Shown: in pieces, positions 22,481-35,100 of the stretch | Layout of the letters: each line of letters starts with the position of its first letter | Numbering within the stretch: position 1 is the first letter of the stretch | NCBI GenBank assembly: GCA_012064385.1 | Contig: QRDG01000419.1 | Coordinates: 682,001-746,000, forward strand | DNA length: 64,000 bases | Origin: Puccinellia tenuiflora | Taxonomy: Eukaryota > Streptophyta > Magnoliopsida > Poales > Poaceae | Reading direction: 5' to 3' | The notes under the pieces: model-generated | Databases searched by the model: none | Told to the model about the DNA's origin: nothing | The model's input: only the letters and a program-made list of their open reading frames with translations | Position numbers and translations under genes: made by a program

Positions 22481-22870
22481 ATGAGCTTCTTCTCTCAATT
22501 TCTCTGTGATTTCACTTACGGTCCGGAGCGAGCTGGCTTCCTCGACCACCTGTTCTGTGTGCTGTGGCTCGGGTTGACCATCGGGGGGCTGCTGGTGATT
22601 CTGCTCACGGTGGTGGTCTGGTCAGCCTGCCACCTGCACGACTGGTGGTATGGCGTTGTCGGGGGTGCTGCGGCGGCGGTAGACGAGTTCCTTGCGGCTC
22701 CGGTGAGGGACTGGCGGACGTCCCCGGTGGCTGCTGCGGCTGCTCCTCTGGTGGGGGACGAGCTGGGAGCTCGAGCGGTCCGCCGTCGTCATCGTCGCCC
22801 AGCTCGAGTCTCGGCTTCGGATGAGCCTGGTTCATCTCCAGGTGACGCCACTGAGCGCGAGAGGGAGTAG
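22481..22870 (+). CDS. Antisense ORF with one membrane segment, D copy 1 (unknown)
   Basis: 129 codons, running against the orientation of D. After a short polar N-terminus there is a hydrophobic stretch of about 25 residues (roughly 24-48, rich in Leu, Val, Ile and Gly, with LTIGGLLVILLTVVVW), then a WW pair and an Ala-rich segment. An Arg-rich cluster (RAVRRRHRRPAR, near 97-108) precedes an acidic tail. This suggests a single-pass membrane protein with a basic face. A TATA-like box precedes it. I do not recognise a family. The copy at 30128-30517 encodes the same protein. It could be a captured host fragment or a chance frame in GC-rich DNA. Confidence 0.5.
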   Translation: MSFFSQFLCDFTYGPERAGFLDHLFCVLWLGLTIGGLLVILLTVVVWSACHLHDWWYGVVGGAAAAVDEFLAAPVRDWRTSPVAAAAAPLVGDELGARAVRRRHRRPARVSASDEPGSSPGDATERERE

Positions 22871-23438
22871 GATTTTCTTTCTGGGGTGCTCTTCTGTATC
22901 TGCATTGAGGTAGTGGTAGTGTTCTATGTTGGAGTAGATCTCGTATCCTTTGTTCCCGAAATTTCCCTTATGTACTGAACTCAGTTGATGTATCCAATTT
23001 GGCTCCTCTCATGGTTTAGATCCAGATTTGTATTATTGGGGTTTTTCCTTAGCTGTCACGGATCTGTTCTTGCAGCAGAGGGAATTGCAGAGGCACTATC
23101 ACATGGATAGTAGAAAATTTCTACTCGTGGAAAACATCATTTTAGGTAGTAGTGCTGCATTTTATGGTCCCAAAAACTTGAAGTGGCATGGCACAATCAT
23201 TTCAACCATACTGGTTAACAAGCACGCAACAACTACTAAACACCCAACAATACTTTTAAATCTAGGGAAACAACATGATATTCCATCAAGTGTCAACCAA
23301 GTGGTTAACTAGAGGTTAAGAACACCAGGTCTTATACAGGGTTGGCTCACACCAAGCAGAAAGGCAATCAACGCAAACACGCGTACAGGCAACCATAGGA
23401 ATTACAACCAAACCCACAACTCATTAGCGCCACTCAGG

Positions 23439-24173
23439 CTAAACTAAACAGATCTTACTCCGCTTGACGGTCCTTCCCCGAGGGTGGAGTGCGGCCGAGC
23501 CGGAGAGTAGTGTCCACGTCCCCTTCTTCCACGGGGTCGAGAAACACAGGAATACCTTCGAGGATCGGACCCTGCTCTGGGACTTGTTGGGACGGGCCGG
23601 GCTCTGGGAGTGGAGGTCTGCTACTCCGAGCTTCCCTATTGGTGGGGGCAGGTGGGTTCTTCCCAGAGACAGCTGCAGACGGGCAAAACCAAGATTTCTT
23701 CTTGAGGCCACGAGTTCCTCCATCAAGAAGCGAGTGAGATTCGTCATTGCAGAGGCGTAAGCGACTAGGTTGAACACTGCTGGGTCAGGTTCTTCCCAGA
23801 CAGGGGTTTGGACGATCTCCGCACCAGGCCGAGGTCTGGCTGGGAGGAAGTAGAAATCTCGGTCGCTGGACAACACAGTTTCCGAGTGTCGAAGACGGAC
23901 GAGGCTTTCCCAGGCTGCTACCTGGATGGCTAGCTCGATGGTAGGCATGCCTCCACCTTGAATCACATAGGGCTGATTTGTGCCCCGAGGACATGGGCTG
24001 ATCTTCACCTCTGCCCGAAATTCATTCCCCACGAGAGAAACTAATCTCTTGAACACCACGTACACGGGGCGAATGGAGCTTCCGAGGGCAACATTGACGA
24101 CCCTCCAAAGAATCATTGGGAAGTTGGAGCTGTCCTCGGCAGTGGTTTCCATGATGGCCTTAGGGGTCGCCAT
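23439..24173 (-). pseudogene. Leader ORF of D, copy 1 (frameshifted)
   Basis: It starts at the ATG at 24173, about 340 bp from the PBS. Most of the protein equals that of copy 2 (31101-31820), but one C is missing in the ttcccagagac run near 23665. The last third is therefore read in another frame and ends with unrelated residues. See copy 2 for the domain description. Confidence 0.6.
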
Positions 24174-24510
24174 CGGAATTTCTTGGGGTTCTAGATTTTT
24201 GGAGAGGATAGGGATGCGAGGTTCCTCTATGGGATTCTACTTCAAAAGAGTTGGGTTGCTAGGGAGAGCTGGCGAGGGTGGGTTATAAAGCAACTAGGAC
24301 TGGGTCTTAAGTCCACTGGGTAAGGTCGGCTGCTTCTCATGGAAGAAGCCGGCTCGTCTTGCTGGGGAAAGAAATTGGGACAAGCCCTACTGTAACAACT
24401 GTTGACCAACACCGGCCATGTCGGTTAGGCAGGAAGGGGTCAAATCCATCGGGTCATTGTCGGGTAAAGGAAGGGTGGACTTTCTATGCTAGGGTAGTCT
24501 ACAGCCAGCC

Positions 24511-24526
24511 TGGTGCTCTGATACCA
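24511..24526 (-). other. PBS beside D LTR2
   Basis: TGGTATCAGAGCACCA on the - strand, five bases from the LTR2 terminus at 24532; Met-tRNA type. Confidence 0.8.
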
Positions 24527-24531
24527 TGCTC

Positions 24532-27500
24532 TGTGGCACCCCCCTCTGACACATATCGCCAGAGAGGCGGTCGCCCCGTGCGCCAGCCCAGGATATCCGG
24601 ACGCACGTTACGACAATGCAACATAGCAGAAATATCATTACACAATCAGGCCCAGAGGGCTACAAATGATTTTACATGGCCATCAAGGCATGAAAGATTA
24701 TCATGACCAAGTGTGGTACGGGACAGAGTTTAACTGGCAGCGGAAGTCATAGATTCGGCAACGGCTTGGAGGGACTCCATTCCACAGGCATCTGGCTGGG
24801 CTACTGATCCTAGCACGCTCTTGCTCCGTCTCGTTGCTATGGTAGAAGATGAATCCTCTCAACCTCTGGCCACATGAAAAGCCAGTTTGAGTACGGTGAC
24901 GTACTCGCAAGAAAACAACCACAAGACATGAACAGTCAAGCAATCAGGCAACAAGTAGCTAGCAACAGAAATAACCTAAACATGGCAAGGGTCTACTTAC
25001 GGCAGTCCAAGTGGGTAGCAACAAGGCAACACAACAGATCATGGCATAAGCAAATAATAGGGGTATCACCAGTACAGAGTCCAAGCCAGGTGGGGTTGGA
25101 TCGTATACCGGTGATCACGTAAGAGAACTTACCTGTGACGAATAACGGGTGTACCCGTTGGTGCCAAATATTATAACATCACCTGTCCTCTCAACTAGGC
25201 CTCACGGCCTTATCACATCTGTCAAACTGCTAGGCCCACTGGCCTCACTTTCCATCCTGGGCATGCACGGTTGATGTTGGCTCGGCCTAACTCTAGGCTC
25301 CCAACGATCACACCGTCACCCCAAACACGGGTATCCATCCAAGATTCAAGTAATATTCCCTGCAACAGCCTATTCTAAATTAGGTTGTTCACCGTTCTTT
25401 CAAACCGATCTTAAGTTCAACCTCCGGACTCGACAAAGGACAATAGTGTGACCGACACTGAACTGTTCCATAACCTAGGAACAAGGCTAGCTGCTAGTTG
25501 AGACACTCTCGAGAGGTTGCAGTTACCACTCATCTAAGTGCACCTTGCTTCATGACGGCAAGATACACTTACACAACCGTTCACGCTACCCAGACACTCC
25601 CTGTATAGCTACCGACATAACTCTATGTCTTAGGACGAAGTGAATCCGGCACGTCCCCAACTCATGAGCGACGCCTTGCTCCGGAACCTTCACAAGACTA
25701 GCCCCGACCACAACTATGCAGTAACCGACTAGACTTGCCAAGTGGGTAGCATCAAAGGAGGCTTGATAGGTTACATAGGTTATGGCTCCCCCATTTGGGC
25801 GACAGTGGTAGTGCGTTCAAGGTTCAGATTGGTGGCACTATGGACTGACCACATCGAAGTTTGGAGGGTTGGTTTATTTAATCCAGTTTCTTTCAACAAC
25901 AAATCCAAGAACAGAGGATTAGTCCAACACAATAAAGGATTAGTCCAACACAACAATTATAAAATCATATCAACATGAAACAGATTAGTCCAGTACAAAA
26001 CAATAATACCATATCAACATGGTACAGAAACAAACTGCACACAATGGTTCAAGCAGTATGTAGTTAGTTCAATCAATGGTTAGTTCCAACCGGGCGATGG
26101 CGGAGGTAACTCCGGCCAGTGACAGCCACAGGTTGAGTAAAAGAAAATAACAAAATCAACCGGGCGAGGACGGAGATATCTCCGGCCAGTTGCAGCCACG
26201 GGTTGAGTAAATAAATACGCACCCCCCACTCTACGGAAAGTAGACGAGATTCAATCCACGTGGGCGGAGCCCGACATGTATTTAGTCGCCGGCCGGAACT
26301 CAACCCACACTTGATGGGTTTATCGTATTGCAGGAAAGTAAAGGTACAAGAAATAATAATACTGAAAGTAGGCGAGATTCAATCCACGTGGGCGGTGCCC
26401 AACATGTATTTAGTCGCCGGCCGGAACTCAACCCACACTTGATGGGTTTATCGTATTACAGGAATGAAACAAAGCCACGATATCTCGTGACGCACAGTTG
26501 GCAGGATGTAAACAAAGCCACGATATCTCGTGACGCACAGTTGACAGGCGATATTAAGCAATAAAATGCACCGATATGACAGGGTAATATGCAAACAAAT
26601 AAACACCGCTTGAGTGTTCATAGCAAGTGGTTAGCTTGCCTCCGGAGATCGACGCCATTTGTCTTGAGGGTCACGGACACTTCGCGGTTTAGGGTATCGG
26701 TTTGCCGGTACCGGGGAATACCTATACATGCATACACGGGTGCTGAGCATATCAACATTTTACAAAAATACAAAACCTATGCCACTGGATAGAGCTCTTA
26801 AAACTATGATTTTACAAATTTGAATCACCTCAAATGGAGCTATGGTTAAAAAGATATGGCCGTGCGAAGAATAGCTATCTGCTGCCCATTGGGGAAAAAA
26901 AACAGAACGGGCCCAATCAGAACCGGACCGAGCTGGTTGCGCAAGCCAGGAAAATACGTCTCCCCAGCCGGGAAGCGGGGCGCGCGGGAGGCGCCACCAC
27001 TTATCCAGCGTGGCAGCCGGTCAAGGGCGGGCCCGCCTGTCAGCGTGACCAGGACGCCACGGTGGCGCTAGCGGGGTCGCCCTCCTCCCCGCGTAGACCA
27101 CGCGCGGGTCGAGGCCCGACGCGGGCGTGCCGGCACAGGGCAGGACGCCGGGGCTGGCCACCCCCGCCGCTCCGCCGCAGGGGCACCCCGCCGGGGGTCC
27201 AGGAGGTCCGCGGCGCCGCACCGCATCCGAGGGAGAAGGCCACGTGCACGGGGCGCACGGGAGGGCCGCCTCGGTGGCGTGCACCGTGAGCTCGCCGCCG
27301 GCGGTCTCCGGACGGGGCCGAGGCTACGGTGCATCCCTCCCCAAATGGTCACGTCTGGGGAATAGGGGAGGTCAAGGGGAACTGCTCCGCGGGTTTAATT
27401 GTAGAATGGCTCGGCCTAGAGCTCGTCACCGTCGACGAACCGTCGGCGACGTCCCCGGCCGAATCGGAGCAGAGCTCCGCCGTTCTGTATCTAAAAGGGC

Positions 27501-29127
27501 AGAGGTCTCCAGGGGAGGGAGGGAGAGGAGGGTGCTGCTCGCGGGGGTGTGCTCGGGGTGGCTTTTATAGGGCTCGGGGAGGATAGTGACTAGGACGGCT
27601 CGACGGAAGACACGGGGTGAGGTGTCCTGGTGCTGGCGCAGTGAGACGACGACCAATGCGTCATCGGTGTAGCGGGGCATCGCTGGACGACGGGAAACAC
27701 GCAGCATCGGATAAGCTCGAGGCTTTGGCGAGGGGACCCGCGGCGGTGCTGTTCCGCGGCGTCGGCTTGCGGCGGCGTCGAGCTGGAGAGGGCAAGGTGT
27801 CCCGGTGCTGTAGCGGATCGACGAGTTCCGCGGGTGTCGTTTGCGGCTACTGTGGAGTGATGGGGACGATTCGGAGCGAGAGGCGCTGCTGACAGAGGGG
27901 TACCATGGCGTGTCTCACGTGTGACGCGTCGGCCGGCCGCTCGGCGGCGCTGTAGGAGGGGGAAAGTGGCGCGTGCGGCCGAGGGAGGGGTCGAGGGAGA
28001 GGGTAGCATCCTCCTGGGACGGTTTTGGACTCGGGGAGGCAGGAACGGCGATGGCCAGGTCGTGGTGGTGGTGCTGCCTGGCATGGCCGTGCCAGAGTGA
28101 CCACGCCAGCAGCCATGCCGACATCGGCATCCACATGCTTCCCTCACTCCAGAGCTTGAAAATGAAAACGAATCGCGTCACCTCGTGCCAAATTCCAAAC
28201 CCTACCAAAGTCTAGTTATCCGTTTTTGCTGGTTTGCAACTTTGTCTAAGCAAAATTTCAGAAAACCTAGGGGACACCAGGTGTTCGATGAAATGATGAA
28301 GGCTTTGCACATCTCAGAAAAATCCCCAAAATTCACAGTAGGTCATAATGGGTGTATGTGGTAGGTCTGTGGATTTTGAGCTCAATTGAATACATGGAAG
28401 ATGGTTAAGTAAATTGGTGTTCGAAAAGTGCCCTATTGGCATGGGCATGATAGATGCATCTCCTCAAATGATCATGCCATGATCTTCTGTTTATGTGGTT
28501 ATATATGGGAGTTTGTCATCTTGGCAAAGCACCAATGCCAAATGATTTTTGTGTCTAGGGTTTGCTTTGGAAATTGCTATTAGGCATAAAAGGAGCATCA
28601 CAAATAAGTACCCCAAATATTGCTCAAATGAGGTTGGGCCAATGGAGTGAAAAGTTCAGGAGGTGAAATTAGGTCCATCCACAAAATTGTAGAATTTTTG
28701 GATGAGTGGAAGGTGTCTGAATACTTATTGGACTGGAAATGGCATAATAGCGGATATGATTTAACCAAGGGTTTTTGCATTGGACAATGGAATATTTTTC
28801 CATAGGATGGATGTATAAGTCTGAGGGAACCATATGGTAGCTTGGTAGAATTTATCTTAAGATACAATTGTGGTGGTGGCTTTTGGTGGAATAGACGGAA
28901 GGGTTTTGGAACACTGGAGGGGCATCAATGTGTGACAACGAAAATAGTGGCATCGAGATATGGGGGAGGTTGATAAGCTCAAGGTTTGTTGGGAAATCTC
29001 CAAGTGAGCAAAACCAAAGTCAATTCGAAGACCAACAAGTGGGAGAAAATAGTTTGGAAACAGAAAAAGTTTTTCAGGCGGGAGAAAAACATTACTAACA
29101 TTAGGGACGAATTTTCGGGATGTGACA
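24532..29127 (-). repeat. D LTR2 (middle)
   Basis: Nearly identical to LTR1 over most of its length, but with clustered private differences at about 26750-26815 and 27284-27476, where LTR1 and LTR3 agree with each other. It has both tandem-repeat pairs seen in LTR1. Confidence 0.9.
27562..27569 (-). promoter_or_regulatory. TATA box of D LTR2
   Basis: TATAAAAG on the - strand, same context as in LTR1. Confidence 0.65.
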
Positions 29128-29165
29128 AACCTCTCCCCCTTAAAAAGAATCTCGTCCCGAGATTC
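29128..29165 (-). other. PPT and hairpin, second D internal domain
   Basis: Same arrangement as at 21478-21515, with the hairpin stem at 29147-29165. Confidence 0.7.
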
Positions 29166-30087
29166 GGAGACTAATGAAGATTCCCGGGGTTATACAAGAT
29201 ATTTCTTGTATGGTTTGATATATCCCTATATTTAAAATATTTTAAAACTTTTTTTTTCCACGCAATACTAGAGTTTAACACACAAAAGAATCAACTCTCA
29301 GCAGGATATTTTACTAGAAAAAAAATTACCAAGGCATGATATTTTTATCATACTCAATGTATTCTAAGGATGGCAGGGCAGGGGCTCACACAATCAATCA
29401 ACATGGGACCTCCTACTATGGGTATATGAAGAAAATCAAAATCTAAGGTTTTCAGTTCAACCAGACACAAGTATGGCAATATCAAACAAGATCTACACAC
29501 CGATCGTCACTCAATAACCTGGATTTAACTTGGACAAACAATTACCAAATTTTGTAGAATAAATGTTATGGATATGCTAAACATGTCCCTGTTCTAGATT
29601 TATTTTTGAAAAGCTGCATATACCTTTTCAAGTATTCACAGGTTTGGAAAAAAAAATAGCAGGGTTCCTTTTTTTTTTAAAGAAAACATCTGTGTCGCCA
29701 ATAATTGGCTTACAGACGCTGTAGGGGTAGGGCCATCTCCAAAATTATTTTGATCAAAATTTTCCCTACGGAACACTGGAGAGACGAGGACTGATCTCCT
29801 GAGAAAAGGATAGAAACACACAGAGGGTTATTTCTTGCTTGCTGACATGTGGGACCAGGGTCCACCTGGCAGTTCCCTTCTTCCTTTCTCTCTTCTTCTT
29901 CTTCGTTGTATCTCCCTCCGTACCTGGCTGGTTCCGAGTGCGCGAAGCACTCTGCTGCGGCCCTGCTGCGCGTGCGGTCCAACTGAGCAGCGGCCATTAC
30001 GGCTTTCGGCGCCACGACGGTCTCGCGCCAATTTGGCCGAGCACTGCCCGCGACTCCTTTCTTTCCCGCGCGAGGCCGGACGGGGGC

Positions 30088-30093
30088 TATAAG
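30088..30093 (+). promoter_or_regulatory. Candidate TATA box of the D antisense ORF, copy 2
   Basis: TATAAG, 40 bp before the ATG at 30128, identical in context to copy 1. Confidence 0.35.
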
Positions 30094-30127
30094 TTGCGGC
30101 CTCGGTGATTCTCTCCTCATCGCCAGC

Positions 30128-30517
30128 ATGAGCTTCTTCTCTCAATTTCTCTGTGATTTCACTTACGGTCCGGAGCGAGCTGGCTTCCTCGACCACCTGT
30201 TCTGTGTGCTGTGGCTCGGGTTGACCATCGGGGGGCTGCTGGTGATTCTGCTCACGGTGGTGGTCTGGTCAGCCTGCCACCTGCACGACTGGTGGTATGG
30301 CGTTGTCGGGGGTGCTGCGGCGGCGGTAGACGAGTTCCTTGCGGCTCCGGTGAGGGACTGGCGGACGTCCCCGGTGGCTGCTGCGGCTGCTCCTCTGGTG
30401 GGGGACGAGCTGGGAGCTCGAGCGGTCCGCCGTCGTCATCGTCGCCCAGCTCGAGTCTCGGCTTCGGATGAGCCTGGTTCATCTCCAGGTGACGCCACTG
30501 AGCGCGAGAGGGAGTAG
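30128..30517 (+). CDS. Antisense ORF with one membrane segment, D copy 2
   Basis: Encodes the same 129 residues as 22481-22870. The identity mainly reflects recent duplication of D, so it is not by itself evidence of selection. Downstream sequence (after 30518) is T-rich and resembles a plant 3' UTR, though I see no clear AATAAA. Confidence 0.5.
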   Translation: MSFFSQFLCDFTYGPERAGFLDHLFCVLWLGLTIGGLLVILLTVVVWSACHLHDWWYGVVGGAAAAVDEFLAAPVRDWRTSPVAAAAAPLVGDELGARAVRRRHRRPARVSASDEPGSSPGDATERERE

Positions 30518-31100
30518 GATTTTCTTTCTGGGGTGCTCTTCTGTATCTGCATTGAGGTAGTGGTAGTGTTCTATGTTGGAGTAGATCTCGTATCCTTTGT
30601 TCCCGAAATTTCCCTTATGTACTGAACTCAGTTGATGTATCCAATTTGGCTCCTCTCATGGTTTAGATCCAGATTTGTATTATTGGGGTTTTCCTTAGCT
30701 GTCACGGATCTGTTCTTGCAGCAGAGGAAATTGCAGAGGCACTATCACATGGATAGTAGAAAATTTCTACTCGTGGAAAACATCATTTTAGGTAGTAGTG
30801 CTGCATTTTATGGTCCCAAAAACTTGAAGTGGCATGGCACAATCATTTCAACCATACTGGTTAACAAGCACGCAACAACTACTAAACACCCAACAATACT
30901 TTTAAATCTAGGGAAACAACATGATATTCCATCAAGTGTCAACCAAGTGGTTAACTAGAGGTTAAGAACACCAGGTCTTATACAGGGTTGGCTCACACCA
31001 AGCAGAAAGGCAATCAACGCAAACACGCGTACAGGCAACCATAGGAATTACAACCAAACCCACAACTCATTAGCGCCACTCAGGCTAAACTAAACAGATC

Positions 31101-31820
31101 TTACTCCGCTTGACGGTCCTTCCCCGAGGGTGGAGTGCGGCCGAGCCGGAGAGTAGTGTCCACGTCCCCTTCTTCCACGGGGTCGAGAAACACAGGAATA
31201 CCTTCGAGGATCGGACCCTGCTCTGGGACTTGTTGGGACGGGCCGGGCTCTGGGAGTGGAGGTCTGCTACTCCGAGCTTCCCTATTGGTGGGGGCAGGTG
31301 GGTTCTTCCCCAGAGACAGCTGCAGACGGGCAAAACCAAGATTTCTTCTTGAGGCCACGAGTTCCTCCATCAAGAAGCGAGTGAGATTCGTCATTGCAGA
31401 GGCGTAAGCGACTAGGTTGAACACTGCTGGGTCAGGTTCTTCCCAGACAGGGGTTTGGACGATCTCCGCACCAGGCCGAGGTCTGGCTGGGAGGAAGTAG
31501 AAATCTCGGTCGCTGGACAACACAGTTTCCGAGTGTCGAAGACGGACGAGGCTTTCCCAGGCTGCTACCTGGATGGCTAGCTCGATGGTAGGCATGCCTC
31601 CACCTTGAATCACATAGGGCTGATTTGTGCCCCGAGGACATGGGCTGATCTTCACCTCTGCCCGAAATTCATTCCCCACGAGAGAAACTAATCTCTTGAA
31701 CACCACGTACACGGGGCGAATGGAGCTTCCGAGGGCAACATTGACGACCCTCCAAAGAATCATTGGGAAGTTGGAGCTGTCCTCGGCAGTGGTTTCCATG
31801 ATGGCCTTAGGGGTCGCCAT
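31101..31820 (-). CDS. Leader ORF of D, copy 2 (intact, unknown function)
   Basis: 239 codons on the - strand, placed between the PBS and the rest of the internal domain, as in A. In order: a short N-terminus; a beta-rich segment with RPVYVVFKRLVS and EFRAEVKISPCP (about residues 36-66); a Gly-rich turn; and an Ala-rich helix AIQVAAWESLVRLRH (about 83-97). An aromatic segment, a helix with TRFLMEELVASRRNLG and a proline-rich acidic tail complete it. The order P-Y, basic strand, then AAWESLxRLR helix recalls double-stranded-RNA-binding domains, but I cannot confirm homology. The A-family leader ORFs share the AAWE helix and position. Confidence 0.6.
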   Translation of the reverse strand: MATPKAIMETTAEDSSNFPMILWRVVNVALGSSIRPVYVVFKRLVSLVGNEFRAEVKISPCPRGTNQPYVIQGGGMPTIELAIQVAAWESLVRLRHSETVLSSDRDFYFLPARPRPGAEIVQTPVWEEPDPAVFNLVAYASAMTNLTRFLMEELVASRRNLGFARLQLSLGKNPPAPTNREARSSRPPLPEPGPSQQVPEQGPILEGIPVFLDPVEEGDVDTTLRLGRTPPSGKDRQAE

Positions 31821-32157
31821 CGGAATTTCTTGGGGTTCTAGATTTTTGGAGAGGATAGGGATGCGAGGTTCCTCTATGGGATTCTACTTCAAAAGAGTTG
31901 GGTTGCTAGGGAGAGCTGGCGAGGGTGGGTTATAAAGCAACTAGGACTGGGTCTTAAGTCCACTGGGTAAGGTCGGCTGCTTCTCATGGAAGAAGCCGGC
32001 TCGTCTTGCTGGGGAAAGAAATTGGGACAAGCCCTACTGTAACAACTGTTGACCAACACCGGCCATGTCGGTTAGGCAGGAAGGGGTCAAATCCATCGGG
32101 TCATTGTCGGGTAAAGGAAGGGTGGACTTTCTATGCTAGGGTAGTCTACAGCCAGCC

Positions 32158-32173
32158 TGGTGCTCTGATACCA
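32158..32173 (-). other. PBS beside D LTR3
   Basis: TGGTATCAGAGCACCA on the - strand, five bases from the LTR3 terminus at 32179. Confidence 0.8.
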
Positions 32174-32178
32174 TGCTC

Positions 32179-35100
32179 TGTGGCACCCCCCTCTGACACA
32201 TATCGCCAGAGAGGCGGTCGCCCCGTGCGCCAGCCCAGGATATCCGGACGCACGTTACGACAATGCAACATAGCAGAAATATCATTACACAATCAGGCCC
32301 AGAGGGCTACAAATGATTTTACATGGCCATCAAGGCATGAAAGATTATCATGACCAAGTGTGGTACGGGACAGAGTTTAACTGGCAGCGGAAGTCATAGA
32401 TTCGGCAACGGCTTGGAGGGACTCCATTCCACAGGCATCTGGCTGGGCTACTGATCCTAGCACGCTCTTGCTCCGTCTCGTTGCTATGGTAGAAGATGAA
32501 TCCTCTCAACCTCTGGCCACATGAAAAGCCAGTTTGAGTACGGTGACGTACTCGCAAGAAAACAACCACAAGACATGAACAGTCAAGCAATCAGGCAACA
32601 AGTAGCTAGCAACAGAAATAACCTAAACATGGCAAGGGTCTACTTACGGCAGTCCAAGTGGGTAGCAACAAGGCAACACAACAGATCATGGCATAAGCAA
32701 ATAATAGGGGTATCACCAGTACAGAGTCCAAGCCAGGTGGGGTTGGATCGTATACCGGTGATCACGTAAGAGAACTTACCTGTGACGAATAACGGGTGTA
32801 CCCGTTGGTGCCAAATATTATAACATCACCTGTCCTCTCAACTAGGCCTCACGGCCTTATCACATCTGTCAAACTGCTAGGCCCACTGGCCTCACTTTCC
32901 ATCCTGGGCATGCACGGTTGATGTTGGCTCGGCCTAACTCTAGGCTCCCAACGATCACACCGTCACCCCAAACACGGGTATCCATCCAAGATTCAAGTAA
33001 TATTCCCTGCAACAGCCTATTCTAAATTAGGTTGTTCACCGTTCTTTCAAACCGATCTTAAGTTCAACCTCCGGACTCGACAAAGGACAATAGTGTGACC
33101 GACACTGAACTGTTCCATAACCTAGGAACAAGGCTAGCTGCTAGTTGAGACACTCTCGAGAGGTTGCAGTTACCACTCATCTAAGTGCACCTTGCTTCAT
33201 GACGGCAAGATACACTTACACAACCGTTCACGCTACCCAGACACTCCCTGTATAGCTACCGACATAACTCTATGTCTTAGGACGAAGTGAATCCGGCACG
33301 TCCCCAACTCATGAGCGACGCCTTGCTCCGGAACCTTCACAAGACTAGCCCCGACCACAACTATGCAGTAACCGACTAGACTTGCCAAGTGGGTAGCATC
33401 AAAGGAGGCTTGATAGGTTACATAGGTTATGGCTCCCCATTTGGGCGACAGTGGTAGTGCGTTCAAGGTTCAGATTGGTGGCACTATGGACTGACCACAT
33501 CGAAGTTTGGAGGGTTGGTTTATTTAATCCAGTTTCTTTCAACAACAAATCCAAGAACAGAGGATTAGTCCAACACAATAAAGGATTAGTCCAACACAAC
33601 AATTATAAAATCATATCAACATGAAACAGATTAGTCCAGTACAAAACAATAATACCATATCAACATGGTACAGAAACAAACTGCACACAATGGTTCAAGC
33701 AGTATGTAGTTAGTTCAATCAATGGTTAGTTCCAACCGGGCGATGGCGGAGGTAACTCCGGCCAGTGACAGCCACAGGTTGAGTAAAAGAAAATAACAAA
33801 ATCAACCGGGCGAGGACGGAGATATCTCCGGCCAGTTGCAGCCACGGGTTGAGTAAACAAATACGCACACCCCACTCTACGGAAAGTAGACGAGATTCAA
33901 TCCACGTGGGCGGAGCCCGACATGTATTTAGTCGCCGGCCGGAACTCAACCCACACTTGATGGGTTTATCGTATTGCAGGAAAGTAAAGGTACATGAAAT
34001 AATAATACTGAAAGTAGGCGAGATTCAATCCACGTGGGCGGTGCCCAACATGTATTTAGTCGCCGGCCGGAACTCAACCCACACTTGATGGGTTTATCGT
34101 ATTACAGGAATGAAAACAAAGCCACGATATCTCGTGACGCACAGTTGACAGGCGATATTAAGCAATAAAATGCACCGATATGACAGGGTAATATGCAAAC
34201 AAATAAACACCGCTTGAGTGTTCATAGCAAGTGGTTAGCTTGCCTCCGAAGATCGACGCCATTTGTCTTGAGGGTCACGGACACTTCGCGGTTTAGGGTA
34301 TCGGTTTGCCGGTACCGGGGAATACCTATACATGCATACATAGGTGCTGAGCATATAAATATTTTACAAAAATGTGAAACCTATACCACTGGATAGAGCT
34401 TTTCAAACTATGAATTTACAAATTTGAATCACCTCAAATGGAGCTATGGTTAAAAAGATATGGCCGTGCGAAGAATAGCTATCTGCTGCCCATTGGGGAA
34501 AAAAAACAGAACGGGCCCAATCAGAACCGGACCGAGCTGGTTGCGCAAGCCAGGAAAATACGTCTCCCCAGCCGGGAAGCGGGGCGCGCGGGAGGCGCCA
34601 CCACTTATCCAGCGTGGCAGCCGGTCAAGGGCGGGCCCGCCTGTCAGCGTGACCAGGACGCCACGGTGGCGCTAGCGGGGTCGCCCTCCTCCCCGCGTAG
34701 ACCACGCGCGGGTCGAGGCCCGACGCGGGCGTGCCGGCACAGGGCAGGACGCCGGGGCTGGCCACCCCCGCCGCTCCGCCGCAGGGGCACCCCGCCGGGG
34801 GTCCAGGAGGTCCGCGGCGCCGCACCGCATCCGAGGGAGAAGGCCACGTGCACGGGGCGCACGGGAGGGCCGCCTCGGTGGCGTGCATCGTGAGCTCGCC
34901 GCCGGCGGTCTCCGGACGGGGCCGAGGCTACGGTGCATCCCTCCCCAAATGGTCGCGTCTGGGGGATAGGGGAGGTCAAGGGGAACTCCTCTGCGGGTTT
35001 AATTGAAGAACGGCTCGGCCTAGAGCTCGTCACCGTCGACGAACCGTCGGCGACATCTCCGGCCGAATCGGAGCAGCGCTCCGCCGTTCTGTATCTAAAA

